Assembly (NCBI RefSeq): GCF_014773245.1
Contig: NZ_JACWMX010000002.1
Coordinates: 434,001 to 498,000, forward strand
Source of the DNA: Mucilaginibacter glaciei
GTDB taxonomy: Bacteria > Bacteroidota > Bacteroidia > Sphingobacteriales > Sphingobacteriaceae
Length of the DNA stretch: 64,000 nucleotides
Direction of reading: 5' to 3'
Position numbers and translations under genes: made by a program. Shown here in pieces: positions 18,660 through 27,650 of the stretch (positions are counted from its first letter, which is position 1; each line of letters starts with the position of its first letter). Below the pieces are notes generated by a model that was not told the origin of the DNA, made no database searches, and saw nothing but the letters and a program-made list of their open reading frames with translations.

Positions 18660-19406
18660 TTATTTCTGGCAGGTAATAATCGTCTCAATAATAAGTTTGG
18701 TGTCCTCAGGGTCGCGCACCTGGATACAATCTGCACCTGTTGTTTTGGCCGGATAATCATTACCACCTTCAAAAAGCGCATCGCCTATAAAAAGCATTTG
18801 CTCTATTTTGATCTTCAGCACTTCTTCCAGTTTATGCATCCCGTATGCTTTATCGATACCCGGTTTGGTGATGTCAATAGAGGTAGCACCACCCAGGTTA
18901 ATCGCAAACTCCGGGATCATTTTCTCTAATAATGTCTTTATCTTTTTCCGCTTTTTAAAATCCGGATCCCAGGCCTTTTTGGGCTTAAGCGGGGCCTTTT
19001 GGCCAAGAGCAGAAAATGTGATCTGGCTATCCCGGTCTTCTATCTGCGTGCCCCATATTTTTTCTGCCTTAAAACCAGATTTTTCGACGGCTGTTTTTAA
19101 CGAATCTTCTATTTTTTGCTTTTGTTCATCGGTGAAGTTTTCAGCATAAAGCTTTTGCCACTCACCGTTCTTATAGGTGTAGAATTTGGTACCGCAGGTT
19201 GGTAAAATAGATAGTTTAGATAAGTCGCTGCCCTTGGGCAGGTGAGCTATGACCTGTTTTTCGAACTGCGGCCAGGCACCGCCAGAGATGATGGCAACGT
19301 GTGCAACCCGCAACAGATCATGAAACAACAGGCCCATTTCTTTATCAATTGCTGCTTTGCTTTCTGCAAGTGTTCCATCCAGATCGAATACAATTAGTTT
19401 TTTCAT
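18660..19406 (-). CDS. HAD-IIB hydrolase, phosphomannomutase-like
   Basis: A 248-residue haloacid-dehalogenase phosphatase. Motif I is FDLDGTL with nucleophile and acid/base Asp8 and Asp10; motif II is ISGG; motif IV is IGDALFEGGNDYPA. Cap type C2B and the GGATSIDITKPGIDKAYG stretch resemble eukaryotic-type phosphomannomutases (PMM) and related sugar phosphatases. It could be a mannose-phosphate mutase or a sugar phosphatase; sequence alone does not choose. It lies 6 nt after the Na+/H+ antiporter gene on the same strand, so the pair is probably one operon, although no functional link is obvious. Confidence 0.85.
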   Translation of the reverse strand: MKKLIVFDLDGTLAESKAAIDKEMGLLFHDLLRVAHVAIISGGAWPQFEKQVIAHLPKGSDLSKLSILPTCGTKFYTYKNGEWQKLYAENFTDEQKQKIEDSLKTAVEKSGFKAEKIWGTQIEDRDSQITFSALGQKAPLKPKKAWDPDFKKRKKIKTLLEKMIPEFAINLGGATSIDITKPGIDKAYGMHKLEEVLKIKIEQMLFIGDALFEGGNDYPAKTTGADCIQVRDPEDTKLIIETIITCQK

Positions 19407-19412
19407 CTTAAT

Positions 19413-20708
19413 TTATGAGGGCATATCTATTTCAAACAAATTACTCAATGATTTGTGGTTTACTACTGCGTTTTTACCCTGGAGTTTTTTTACAAGTTTC
19501 CCAATAGTTAACCCCTGCACGAGTATCGAAAATACAACGATGATGTAGGTGATCAGTACAAGCTCGTCACGGTGCATATCCGTACTTAAAGAGAGGGCCA
19601 GCGCGACTGAAATACCTCCCCGCAAACCACCCCAGGTTAATATTGCTATGGCATTGTTCTCAAACTTGATCTTATAACGCAATAGTAAAACCGGCAATAT
19701 AACAGAGATCCATCGTGCCAGTATTACGATGAGTATAGAGATCACTCCTATAATCATTACTGTTGTGTTGATCTTGATGATGAGCATTTCCAGCCCTATG
19801 AAAAGAAACAGCACAGCATTAAGTATCTCATCAACCAAGTGCCAAAACTTACCCAGGTAATCACGCGTTTCGGCAGACATGCCTCCTTCTCTTGCTTTAT
19901 TCCCTGTAATAATACCCGCAACAACCATTGCTAATGGCCCGGAAACATGCAGGTGCGACGCGAGTGTATAACCCCCCATTACTATAGCCAGTGTTATCAA
20001 TACCTCCACCTTATAATCGTTTATTGATCGTAAGGCTAAAAAGCCTACATAGCCAAGAGCTGCACCAAATGCGAGGCCACCAATAGCTTCCTGGAAAAAA
20101 AGCGTACCTATTGCTGCGATAGAAAAGGCCCCATCGGGCGAACGTGCTATCTGCGCTATGCTGATAAATATTACTACCGCTATACCATCGTTAAATAACG
20201 ACTCTCCGGCAATCTTAACCTCCAAAGATTCCGGGATATTTGCTTGTTTTAGGATACCCATAACGGCAATTGGGTCTGTCGGAGAAATTAGCGAGCCGAA
20301 CAACAGGCAATAAATAAATGGTATGGGCACGCCAAAAAACTTAAATAAGAGCCAAGTCATGCCCCCAACCAGGCATGTAGAAACCAATATACCAATAGTA
20401 GCCAAGAGCAAAACTGGCCAGCGTTCGGCCTTCAATTTCCCTGCATCTATATGGATAGCCCCGGCAAAAAGCAAAAAACTAAGCATAAAATTCATCAACA
20501 CATCCTGAAAATCTACCGAATTGGCTAACTCGATGGCTTTTTCAGATAACAAAGACTTTGAATTACCAAGAGCCACCAAAATCACAGAGCAGATAAGCGA
20601 TAATGCCATGATGCCAATGGTGGGCGGCCATTTAATAATGCGGTGGTTGATGTATGCAAATAACGCTGCTAATACAATGGTTATGGATATAATTTCCTGG
20701 GTATTCAT
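19413..20708 (-). CDS. CPA1-family Na+/H+ antiporter
   Basis: Inner-membrane cation/proton exchanger of about 12 membrane helices, probably exporting Na+ (or K+) to control pH and salt. It carries the paired family motifs SPTDPIAVMGIL and GESLFNDGIAVVIF, whose Asp residues (the ND pair of CPA1 transporters) bind the ion. A start at 20708 (MNTQEIISI) is preferred over the ATG three codons upstream. It has no large C-terminal cytoplasmic regulatory domain. The HAD gene follows 6 nt downstream. Ion preference cannot be assigned. Confidence 0.93.
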   Translation of the reverse strand: MNTQEIISITIVLAALFAYINHRIIKWPPTIGIMALSLICSVILVALGNSKSLLSEKAIELANSVDFQDVLMNFMLSFLLFAGAIHIDAGKLKAERWPVLLLATIGILVSTCLVGGMTWLLFKFFGVPIPFIYCLLFGSLISPTDPIAVMGILKQANIPESLEVKIAGESLFNDGIAVVIFISIAQIARSPDGAFSIAAIGTLFFQEAIGGLAFGAALGYVGFLALRSINDYKVEVLITLAIVMGGYTLASHLHVSGPLAMVVAGIITGNKAREGGMSAETRDYLGKFWHLVDEILNAVLFLFIGLEMLIIKINTTVMIIGVISILIVILARWISVILPVLLLRYKIKFENNAIAILTWGGLRGGISVALALSLSTDMHRDELVLITYIIVVFSILVQGLTIGKLVKKLQGKNAVVNHKSLSNLFEIDMPS

Positions 20709-20717
20709 GAACAACAA

Positions 20718-21073
20718 GCATTTTTTGAAGTAACACTAACTTGGAGTAAAATTACATTTCCTTTGCGGCTATTAACCTATAATGATACCAATATAAAGTA
20801 GGCAGGAAAACTAAATTTTGGGGCTATGCATACAGTCGCCGCCAAACGGGCATTCACTCGCACTATTGTTTTTTTGTATTGGGTTAAGCTTGTACTGCGA
20901 GCAAAGCGATGTTAAACAAGCTATCCACTCGCCAATCTTTTGGCCGTTTATGATATGATAACGGATAACTGCTTGTTTGAAGTTATGTACCTGATATTTC
21001 GAATTTTCAAGACGGGAGCAATTTTACAACCAGACACCCCTAACAATCGGCTTTTCTTATGTATTTTCACTCA
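20718..21073. other. Intergenic region between antiporter and tolC-type gene
   Basis: A 356-bp gap on the minus-strand side of the antiporter. It holds a 70-codon open frame without a start codon (20811-21023, listed separately). Outside that frame I see no RNA fold, repeat or strong promoter. Confidence 0.5.
20811..21023 (-). pseudogene. Startless 70-codon frame, possible gene relic
   Basis: On the minus strand an open frame runs from AAT (21023), just after an in-frame TAA, to TAG (20811). It has no ATG, GTG or TTG start near its beginning; the first Met is near the C-terminus. The translation is protein-like, with phrases such as FKQAVIRYHIINGQKIGEWI and a Cys pattern (ACLTSLC, later SECPFGGDC). 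This could be a 5'-truncated gene, a gene starting at a rare codon, or chance. I do not recognise the family. Confidence 0.35.
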
Positions 21074-22546
21074 CTAATTAACAGCCGTAACCCGCGTACC
21101 AGCCTTGTAGTAAAGATCAGCTAACGACTTTTGCATCCCCGCTATCATTTCGGCCTTTTTGATCTGCATGTCTATCAGTTTTGTTTCCCTGCTATTGATC
21201 AAAAATAAAGTACTTTCGCCCAGTTCGAATTTTTGCAATTCGCCCTTCACTAATACCTGTTGGTTGATAACGCTTTTAGTCTGCAATAACACTTTCGCTT
21301 CATAAGCCTTCAATTCGTTGTAAGATGAGCTGATACCCGTTTGTATTTCACGCCCGGTTTGCTTTACATCGTATTCTAATTCCAATTGTTGAATTTTAAC
21401 TTCTCTTAACTTACCACGCTCGGCCCTCAAAAAAAGCGGAAAGGAAAAATCAATACCCACTTTGTAATTGCCCGGCCTAAAATCATAGGTGTCTGGCACA
21501 TATGACCCAAAATCGCGCCGGTTGGAAAGGAACGATCCGTTGATATTTAACTTTGGTTTCAACAATTCAGCACGGTACGCACGTTCAAGGTTTAATCGGC
21601 TACCCTCGCTTCGCAGCTTAAGTAAATCTGGGTGCCTGTCAGCTGCGTAGCCGGCAAGGGTATCTAACGCCCCCCTGTTTACAGTTAACATAACTTTATT
21701 ATCAGCCTGTGGCATGGCAGTTTCGGGCAGTTCCTGTGGCTCTCCGTCCTTACTCCATAAGTGGTTTGACATCACCAGCCGCGCGTTCTGCAATTCCACA
21801 CCGGCAGATTGTAACTGTACTTGCCTGTCCTGCATCGTAATTGCAGCCTCTACCGAATCGATTGGGGGTTTATCGCCAATCAATACCTGGTTACGCAAGG
21901 CAACAAAACGCGTTTGAGCAAGGTCTACACCATCTCTTATCAGGACATACTGCCGGTAAGCGTAGTACCAGTTCCAATAATCCTTTACCGCTGTAAACCA
22001 AATTTTATTTATCTGCGCTATTTTTTGAGCTTCGGCATAATTCACCATTATTTTTGCCTGGCGCAACGTATTCCGGCGTGCATCTATTATCAACCCCTGC
22101 CCAAGCGGGATGTTTAAGCCAATACCCGATAATCCAGACAAGGCTGTACGGGTTTCGGGGTTATTGTAAATACCCACATTGCGGTCATAGCCTACTTTCA
22201 AATCAGCACCCGCCAGCCAGAGTGGAACCTTAAGTTCGCTATCCCAATGATTATAATAATCCGTACCGCCAAAAGTTTTCCTGCCGAAAGATGCCTTTAT
22301 CGCCGGATCAAAACCACCCAATGATTGCATAACCTTAGCCCTTGCTTCCTGGCTAAGCAACTCAGCCTGCTTCACTATCGGATGGTACATCAGCACCCTT
22401 TCTTCCAGGTCTTTCAGCGTAAATATCCTTTTTGTGTCGGCATCGGTCTGCCTGATCTGCTGGGCTGTAGCTCTAACTACAAAGCACAACAACATTACCA
22501 TTATCAAACAACAGGTAAGATATTGCCGGTAAGTTTTAGTGTACAT
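21074..22546 (-). CDS. TolC-family outer-membrane efflux protein
   Basis: The outer-membrane channel of a type-I-like exporter. A signal peptide (MYTKTYRQYLTCC through ATAQ, ~29 residues) precedes a duplicated OEP domain made of long helices, ending LADLYYKAGTR. Its 490 residues suit one TolC protomer of the trimeric 12-strand/alpha-barrel. It is the last gene of a three-gene operon with the HlyD-type adaptor (24-nt gap) and a membrane-domain-only ABC protein. Substrate unknown; the system could export a peptide, lipid or drug. Confidence 0.92.
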   Translation of the reverse strand: MYTKTYRQYLTCCLIMVMLLCFVVRATAQQIRQTDADTKRIFTLKDLEERVLMYHPIVKQAELLSQEARAKVMQSLGGFDPAIKASFGRKTFGGTDYYNHWDSELKVPLWLAGADLKVGYDRNVGIYNNPETRTALSGLSGIGLNIPLGQGLIIDARRNTLRQAKIMVNYAEAQKIAQINKIWFTAVKDYWNWYYAYRQYVLIRDGVDLAQTRFVALRNQVLIGDKPPIDSVEAAITMQDRQVQLQSAGVELQNARLVMSNHLWSKDGEPQELPETAMPQADNKVMLTVNRGALDTLAGYAADRHPDLLKLRSEGSRLNLERAYRAELLKPKLNINGSFLSNRRDFGSYVPDTYDFRPGNYKVGIDFSFPLFLRAERGKLREVKIQQLELEYDVKQTGREIQTGISSSYNELKAYEAKVLLQTKSVINQQVLVKGELQKFELGESTLFLINSRETKLIDMQIKKAEMIAGMQKSLADLYYKAGTRVTAVN

Positions 22547-22570
22547 TATCTAAAAAACGTTTGATTTTAA

Positions 22571-23929
22571 TTACTTTTTATTTGTGGCGGCTGTAGCAGG
22601 CTCTTTCTCCAGGCTTGGCGGGAAACCGTTTAACTTACGCCATATTTCATACCAAACCGGTACCGAGCGTAAAATAACCCGACCATACACGCCCGACCCC
22701 TGCCTTAACTGATTAGGCCAGGGCTCGTCATTTTCGGGCAGCGGGTGGTCCTGGCGTATGAGCAACCTGTACTTATCGCCGGTGCTCACCCTGTCAATTA
22801 CCGATACCTTACCAGCGAACGTACCTACCGCTACCGACGGCCAACCGGAGAACTGGACAGACGGCCAACCCTCAAACTGGAGCCTTACGTTGCTGCTATC
22901 CAATATCAAAGGCACATCCATAGCATCTACATAGATCTCGGCAGCTACCAACGGTGACTTAGGCTGAAGGGTTGCAACAGATTCGCCTTCTTTGATATTC
23001 TCTCCAATACCTGCCTTTAATGTTTTTACAACGTAACCGGTTTGAGGCGCGCGTACAACATATAACCCGCGGCGGATGTCTACGTTGGACATCTCATTCC
23101 GCAACTTGGCTATTTCCTCACGCACCTTCGCTTTATCAGATACAGCAGAACTACGGCTGCCTTGTGCCGAAGCTAACGATTGCTGATATTTTGCCCGGAT
23201 ATTGTCCAGCTCTATTCTTGAATTTAAAAGCTCCTGCCGGGCGTTGTTCAGCTTATTTTCCTGTGCTACTACTTTAGCGCGGTCTTCCTGCAACTTCAGC
23301 CTGCGGGTTTCTATGTCTGTTAATGAGAACAAGCCATTTTTGTAACCTGATTCATACCGCACCAGGCGCGATTTGCTTGTTTCGTAAAAGTTGCGGACAG
23401 CTACCAGGTCGGCACTGTCTATTTGCAAATAGTTGCGGGCCTGCTTTACTTTATTCTCTGCGGCAGAAAGCTGTATCCTAAGGCCGTTGGTCAGCGCAAT
23501 TATCTGCGCATCCGTCGCTAAAATTTTTTGTTCTGCAGCTACTTCACTTCCTCGTTTAGCATTCAGTTGCTCATCCAGCCTGTCGGTCAGTTCGGGATTG
23601 AAATAAGACTGATTGGTTTCTGATAGCACCAATATCGTATCTCCTTTTTTTACCTCTTGCCCTTCGCGCACGGCCCATTTTTCTATCCGGCCGCCAATCT
23701 GGTTTTGCACGGTTTGGGCCCTGTCTTCGGGCCGTAAGGCGGTTACGGTACCACGGCCTGCTATTGTTTGCCGCCAGGGCAGCATCAATATAATGATAAA
23801 CAGTATCAATAATAATATCATTATCCGACCTAAAAGCTTTGGCCCTTTCTCCAGCATTAATTTCGCCCTGGATAACGGTGAGGCTTCTTCCACCTTTCGC
23901 TCTAAAAACTTACTCGATTCACTAACCAT
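22571..23929 (-). CDS. HlyD-family membrane fusion protein
   Basis: Periplasmic adaptor linking an inner-membrane exporter to TolC. The 452-residue protein has a single N-terminal membrane helix (~res 33-52), split lipoyl/barrel-sandwich half-motifs (GRIEKWAVREGQEVKKGDTI, ~85-105, and GYVVKTLKAGIGENIKEGE, ~300), a long coiled-coil hairpin between them, and a beta-barrel part with the repeated GWPSV phrases (QFEGWPSVQFSGWPSVAVG) that mark this HlyD branch. Its ATG overlaps the upstream ABC gene's stop by 8 nt, pointing to translational coupling. The TolC gene follows. Confidence 0.93.
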   Translation of the reverse strand: MVSESSKFLERKVEEASPLSRAKLMLEKGPKLLGRIMILLLILFIIILMLPWRQTIAGRGTVTALRPEDRAQTVQNQIGGRIEKWAVREGQEVKKGDTILVLSETNQSYFNPELTDRLDEQLNAKRGSEVAAEQKILATDAQIIALTNGLRIQLSAAENKVKQARNYLQIDSADLVAVRNFYETSKSRLVRYESGYKNGLFSLTDIETRRLKLQEDRAKVVAQENKLNNARQELLNSRIELDNIRAKYQQSLASAQGSRSSAVSDKAKVREEIAKLRNEMSNVDIRRGLYVVRAPQTGYVVKTLKAGIGENIKEGESVATLQPKSPLVAAEIYVDAMDVPLILDSSNVRLQFEGWPSVQFSGWPSVAVGTFAGKVSVIDRVSTGDKYRLLIRQDHPLPENDEPWPNQLRQGSGVYGRVILRSVPVWYEIWRKLNGFPPSLEKEPATAATNKK

Positions 23930-24926
23930 GGCTTAACTCTCCTTCCTCCATTTCCAAATCGGTTACCACTGCAAGCTTTTCGCTGCCGGTTACCATATCA
24001 AATACCGTATTCAGATTGGTCATTAATTTTTCTACCGCGTAGCTGATCTGTACAATGATTACCTCGGCTGCAACAAACTGGCCGAATGTCATTTGACGGT
24101 TAACCACAAAGTAAGATCCTAATAATAACAGCGCCCCCATCAAAATGGTACGGAGTACTATAGCACTGGCGAAAAGCTTTTTCAAAATGCTAAAGTGATC
24201 GTTGCGTGCTTCAATGTACTTGGCTGTTATCTTATCTGTTTGGTGTGTAACACTGTTGAGTTTATCCGGCTGCCCGCGATACTCATCCAGGTTGGCGGCC
24301 ACACTTTCCAGATAGGCAACCACCTGGTATTTATATTCAGATTCTTCAATGCTGGTATCAACACCACGTTTGTAATAAATGGCAATAACAGCTACGATAC
24401 TTAAAATGGTAAAAAGCCCGAACCCTATAAAAACGGGATGGTAAAAGGACAGCAGGATAGCACTGAAAAAAATCTGGACACCGGCTGCCGATATATCAAC
24501 CAATAATTTGGTTAGGCCTTTTTGTATAGTTAACACATCAAAAAAACGGTTAACCAGCTCCGGCGGGTTCTCTCCATCCAGCTCTTCCTTTTTTATCCGT
24601 GGCAGCCTGTAGGCAAACTCTATAGATGCTTTGATAAATATTTTTTGCTCCAGCACCTCTACCAAAGTGAGCTGGCCAATAAGTAGTACGCCGCCTACAA
24701 TGATCCCGATCAGGATAACTGCAATAAGGATATAGGTTGAACTATACATAGCCCCGTTAGACAGCAAATTGAAAACTGCTGTTATACCAAGGGGTAACGA
24801 CAGGCCGATGAGCCCGATGAGAACAGCATAAATAAAGATGTAATTGATAGTGATACGTTCGTTATGTAAAATACGCACGAGTCTTTGCCACGGCGTAAGC
24901 GTTCCGGGTAGGTGTTTCTTTTTCAT
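23922..24926 (-). CDS. ABC exporter membrane domain without an ATPase domain
   Basis: A 334-residue protein with six predicted membrane helices (~28-50, 60-82, 145-168, 172-190, 255-275, 283-305), matching the ABC_membrane (type I exporter) domain. No Walker A, LSGGQ or other nucleotide-binding motif follows: the protein ends (EMEEGELSHG) just where the ATPase domain should begin, and the HlyD ATG overlaps the stop. The boundary is clean, with no frameshift remnant. It may take an ATPase from elsewhere, or work without ATP. The HlyD and TolC genes follow in the same operon. Function and substrate unknown. Confidence 0.88.
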   Translation of the reverse strand: MKKKHLPGTLTPWQRLVRILHNERITINYIFIYAVLIGLIGLSLPLGITAVFNLLSNGAMYSSTYILIAVILIGIIVGGVLLIGQLTLVEVLEQKIFIKASIEFAYRLPRIKKEELDGENPPELVNRFFDVLTIQKGLTKLLVDISAAGVQIFFSAILLSFYHPVFIGFGLFTILSIVAVIAIYYKRGVDTSIEESEYKYQVVAYLESVAANLDEYRGQPDKLNSVTHQTDKITAKYIEARNDHFSILKKLFASAIVLRTILMGALLLLGSYFVVNRQMTFGQFVAAEVIIVQISYAVEKLMTNLNTVFDMVTGSEKLAVVTDLEMEEGELSHG

Positions 24927-24983
24927 CGCCTATTTAATAAAATAAAATGCATTTTGTTTAGCGTTTGTAATAAAAAAGTTGCA

Positions 24984-24991
24984 CAAATATA
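24984..24991 (-). promoter_or_regulatory. Predicted -7 box of the exporter operon
   Basis: TATATTTG on the minus strand matches TAnnTTTG, 57 nt upstream of the first exporter gene. The -33 element is unclear. Confidence 0.4.
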
Positions 24992-25126
24992 AACAGCACC
25001 AAAAAAAGGAAAATTATTTATTTATCATCATTAAGGAATAAATAATCAAAGCAAACATTTGTCGTATTTTTACATTAAAGCATTGCTACTTTGCAGTAAC
25101 AAAAAACAAACCCATAATAACGAACT

Positions 25127-25906
25127 ATGAAACAAAATCTATTAATGATAATCATGATCGTAATGATCATGCCCGGTATCGCTTTAGCGCAAGGAACCAA
25201 CGTAAACTATACCGACGGGGCCACTAAGCTTACCGGTTATTTTGTAAAGGCAAAAACGAGCGGTGCGGCTAAGGCACCCGGCGTAGTGGTGCTTCACCAA
25301 TGGATGGGTTTAACGGCCCACGAGAAAACGTCGGCCACAAAACTTGCAGCACTTGGCTACCACGCCCTGGCAGCTGATGTGTACGGAACCGGAATGACAC
25401 CTAAAGACATGAAAGAAGCCGGCGAGAAGGCAGGCTATTATAAAACAAATTTTGAGGTTTACCAATCAAGGATCAAGGCAGCAATTGCCGAATTGATTAA
25501 ACAAGGGGCAGATCCTGCACGCATTGCCGTTATTGGTTATTGCTTTGGCGGCACAGGTGCCATTGAAGCTGCCCGCGCGGGCATGCCGGTAAAAGGAGTT
25601 GTATCTTTCCATGGCGGTTTGGGCAAGGCCGAAACCCGCCCCAATATACCCATCACTACAAAGGTGCTGGTACTGCATGGCGCTGATGACCCTTATGAGT
25701 CGGAAGCAGAGATCAAAAAATTTCAGCAGGAAATGCGCGAAGGCAAAGCCGATTGGCAAATGGTATACTTTGCAAACGCTGTACACGCCTTTACCCAGGT
25801 TGAAGCCGGTAACGACAATTCTAAAGGTGCTGCATACAATGAAAAAGCTGCACGCCGCTCATGGGAATATATGAATCTGTTTTTGGCAGAGGTTTTTGCT
25901 AAATAA
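25127..25906 (+). CDS. Dienelactone hydrolase-family protein, exported
   Basis: An alpha/beta-hydrolase with a probable signal peptide (first ~22 residues, ending ALAQG). The nucleophile is a Cys, in IGYCFGG (C139), as in dienelactone hydrolases; the acid is in GADDPYE and the catalytic His in AVHAFTQVE. The family hydrolyses dienelactones and various esters; the natural substrate here is not known. It is a single-gene unit with its own terminator and lies divergent from the exporter operon. Confidence 0.9.
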   Translation: MKQNLLMIIMIVMIMPGIALAQGTNVNYTDGATKLTGYFVKAKTSGAAKAPGVVVLHQWMGLTAHEKTSATKLAALGYHALAADVYGTGMTPKDMKEAGEKAGYYKTNFEVYQSRIKAAIAELIKQGADPARIAVIGYCFGGTGAIEAARAGMPVKGVVSFHGGLGKAETRPNIPITTKVLVLHGADDPYESEAEIKKFQQEMREGKADWQMVYFANAVHAFTQVEAGNDNSKGAAYNEKAARRSWEYMNLFLAEVFAK

Positions 25907-25927
25907 AAACTTAATAATATTGGTAAG

Positions 25928-25957
25928 AAGCCGCTCTGGACAAGAGCGGCTTTTTTG
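25928..25957 (+). terminator. Intrinsic terminator after the dienelactone hydrolase gene
   Basis: AAGCCGCTCT / AGAGCGGCTT with a 5-nt loop, then T6. Confidence 0.9.
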
Positions 25958-26011
25958 TTTGGCAACCGGCCATCCCCCCGGTATTGGAATAGTAATTGCA
26001 AGGTATCGTTT

Positions 26012-26395
26012 ATGAAAGAGGAACAGATAAAAAAGGCAGCACGCATCCTGTTAGGGGCCAATTTGATATTTGCAGGCGTAAGCCATTTAACATTCGCCAG
26101 AAAAGACTTTAAGGCACAGGTACCGGATTGGGTTCCGCTCAAGAAAGATGATACCGTATTGTACTCGGGCTTTGCCGAAATAGCCTTAGGCACCACTTTG
26201 GTACTCACCCCAAAAAAGCATGAAAAAACCATAGGGAAAGTAGCCGCTACATTTTTCGCAGCCATATTCCCCGGTAATATATCCCAATATACCCAGCGCC
26301 GAAGTGCCTTTGGCTTAAATACCGATAAGAAAAGATTTGTGCGACTGCTGTTTCAACCCGTATTGGTTTACTGGGCTTTGAAGAGTACGCATTAA
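26012..26395 (+). CDS. DoxX-like small membrane protein
   Basis: A 127-residue protein with about four hydrophobic segments. The start is placed at ATG 26012 (MKEEQIKKAARILLGANLIFAGVSHLTF); the upstream in-frame TTG lies inside the preceding terminator. The phrase LIFAGVSHLTFARKDFKAQVPDWVP, an F/N-rich loop and the ending WALK fit the DoxX/DoxD-like family of uncharacterised inner-membrane proteins. No partner gene adjoins it. Function unknown. Confidence 0.75.
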   Translation: MKEEQIKKAARILLGANLIFAGVSHLTFARKDFKAQVPDWVPLKKDDTVLYSGFAEIALGTTLVLTPKKHEKTIGKVAATFFAAIFPGNISQYTQRRSAFGLNTDKKRFVRLLFQPVLVYWALKSTH

Positions 26396-26493
26396 TATTG
26401 GCCACGATGTTTATATTTGATTAAGTAGTAAGCCTACACGCAACAAGGCTTTGCTAATTATTTGGTATTTTCGCGTTTATAAAAGTTTGACGG

Positions 26494-26727
26494 ATGAAAC
26501 ATGACGAAGTAGTGGCCGCCCTTAAAGTAATTGCCGAAAAAGGTATGGCAATAAATATGAGCAAAGATGATTTGCAAAGCTTACGTGGCTACAACCTCAT
26601 AGATGTTGCTAAAGGTGCCGAAAAAGACCGCTCGCCGGCGTGTACGCTCACAAAAAAAGGACGGGTAATGCTTAAAGCTAACATGAAACAAGCTCCAAAT
26701 ACAAACGAAGACCAGGAGGCCGAATAA
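26494..26727 (+). CDS. Small hypothetical protein, 77 aa
   Basis: A soluble 77-residue protein, not recognised. Two helix-like stretches (EVVAALKVIAEKGMA and KDDLQSLRGYNLIDVA) followed by a short beta-like CTLTKKGRVML resemble a small winged-helix, but this is only an impression. The acidic tail ends EDQEAE. A TATATTTG box at 26412-26419 may be its promoter. It lies 33 nt before truA on the same strand. Confidence 0.55.
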   Translation: MKHDEVVAALKVIAEKGMAINMSKDDLQSLRGYNLIDVAKGAEKDRSPACTLTKKGRVMLKANMKQAPNTNEDQEAE

Positions 26728-26760
26728 GTATTTAGGCTGCTTCAAATTAATCAAACCTAA

Positions 26761-27567
26761 TTGCGTTACTTTTTCCATATCGGTTACCTGGGCACTAACT
26801 ACAGCGGATGGCAAAAACATCCGGATGGTTTAAGTGTGCAGCAGGTGTTAGAGAGTGCCCTAAGCAAAATCTTTAAAAGTCCCGTATACATTGTGGGCTG
26901 TGGCCGTACGGATGCACAGGTACATGCCAGCCAGTTTTTCTTCCAGGCGGATATAGAGCAAAGTTGGGATTTCGACTTGCTTTTTCGCCTCAATAATGTA
27001 CTGCCCGATGACATTGCGGTATTTGACATTATACCGGTAGCCGCAGGCGCCCACGCGCGGTTTGATGCCACTGCCCGTAGTTATGATTATTTTATTCATA
27101 CTGATAAGGACCCTTTTTTAAGTGGTTTCAGTGCGATGTATCCAGTCAAGAATTGGGATCTTAACGCCATGCAACGAGCCGCTCAGCTGCTTTTAAAGTA
27201 CAACGACTATCACGCTTTTTGCACCATGCCCGATCGTAATACCCATACGATATGTAACGTTACCGCAGCCAATATTTACACCGATGCAATAACTGGCAGG
27301 ATCAGGTTCCATATTTCGGCCAATCGCTTTTTGGGTAAAATGGTGCGCATTATTACCGGTAAACTTATTGACATAGCCACCGGCAAATTAAGCGTTGAGG
27401 AGTTTGAATCGCACTTAGTCCATCCTAAGAAAACACAGGTCATCAAACCCGCCTACCCGCAAGGGCTTTACTTAAGCAAGGTGGTTTACCCCTATCTTGA
27501 TACTACGGCGGGCAGTAAGTTCAGTGAGCTACTTGCAGGCAATGCGGCCGATTGGCAGGCTGTTTAA
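26761..27567 (+). CDS. truA: tRNA pseudouridine(38-40) synthase TruA, TTG start
   Basis: Modifies uridines 38-40 in the tRNA anticodon stem. The start codon is TTG at 26761, directly preceded by an in-frame TAA, so no ATG is available; the first residues (RYFFHIGYLGTNYSGWQ) are the normal TruA N-terminus. The catalytic Asp lies in GRTDAQVHA (D51; E. coli D60). RNRFLGKMVRIITG-like sequence (SANRFLGKMVRIITG) closes the active site. 268 residues, normal length. Confidence 0.95.
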   Translation: MRYFFHIGYLGTNYSGWQKHPDGLSVQQVLESALSKIFKSPVYIVGCGRTDAQVHASQFFFQADIEQSWDFDLLFRLNNVLPDDIAVFDIIPVAAGAHARFDATARSYDYFIHTDKDPFLSGFSAMYPVKNWDLNAMQRAAQLLLKYNDYHAFCTMPDRNTHTICNVTAANIYTDAITGRIRFHISANRFLGKMVRIITGKLIDIATGKLSVEEFESHLVHPKKTQVIKPAYPQGLYLSKVVYPYLDTTAGSKFSELLAGNAADWQAV

Positions 27568-27650
27568 TTTCTAACACGGTTACAATCTACCAAAGTGACA
27601 GCCAAGCGGCCTGATCGTAAGATCAGATCTACATCTTATAAAAACCCTAT

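Noticed and set aside
23850..23930. Frameshift that removed an ATPase domain from the exporter
   Set aside because: The HlyD gene begins inside the last codons of the membrane-domain gene and no Walker or LSGGQ remnant is seen in any frame there.
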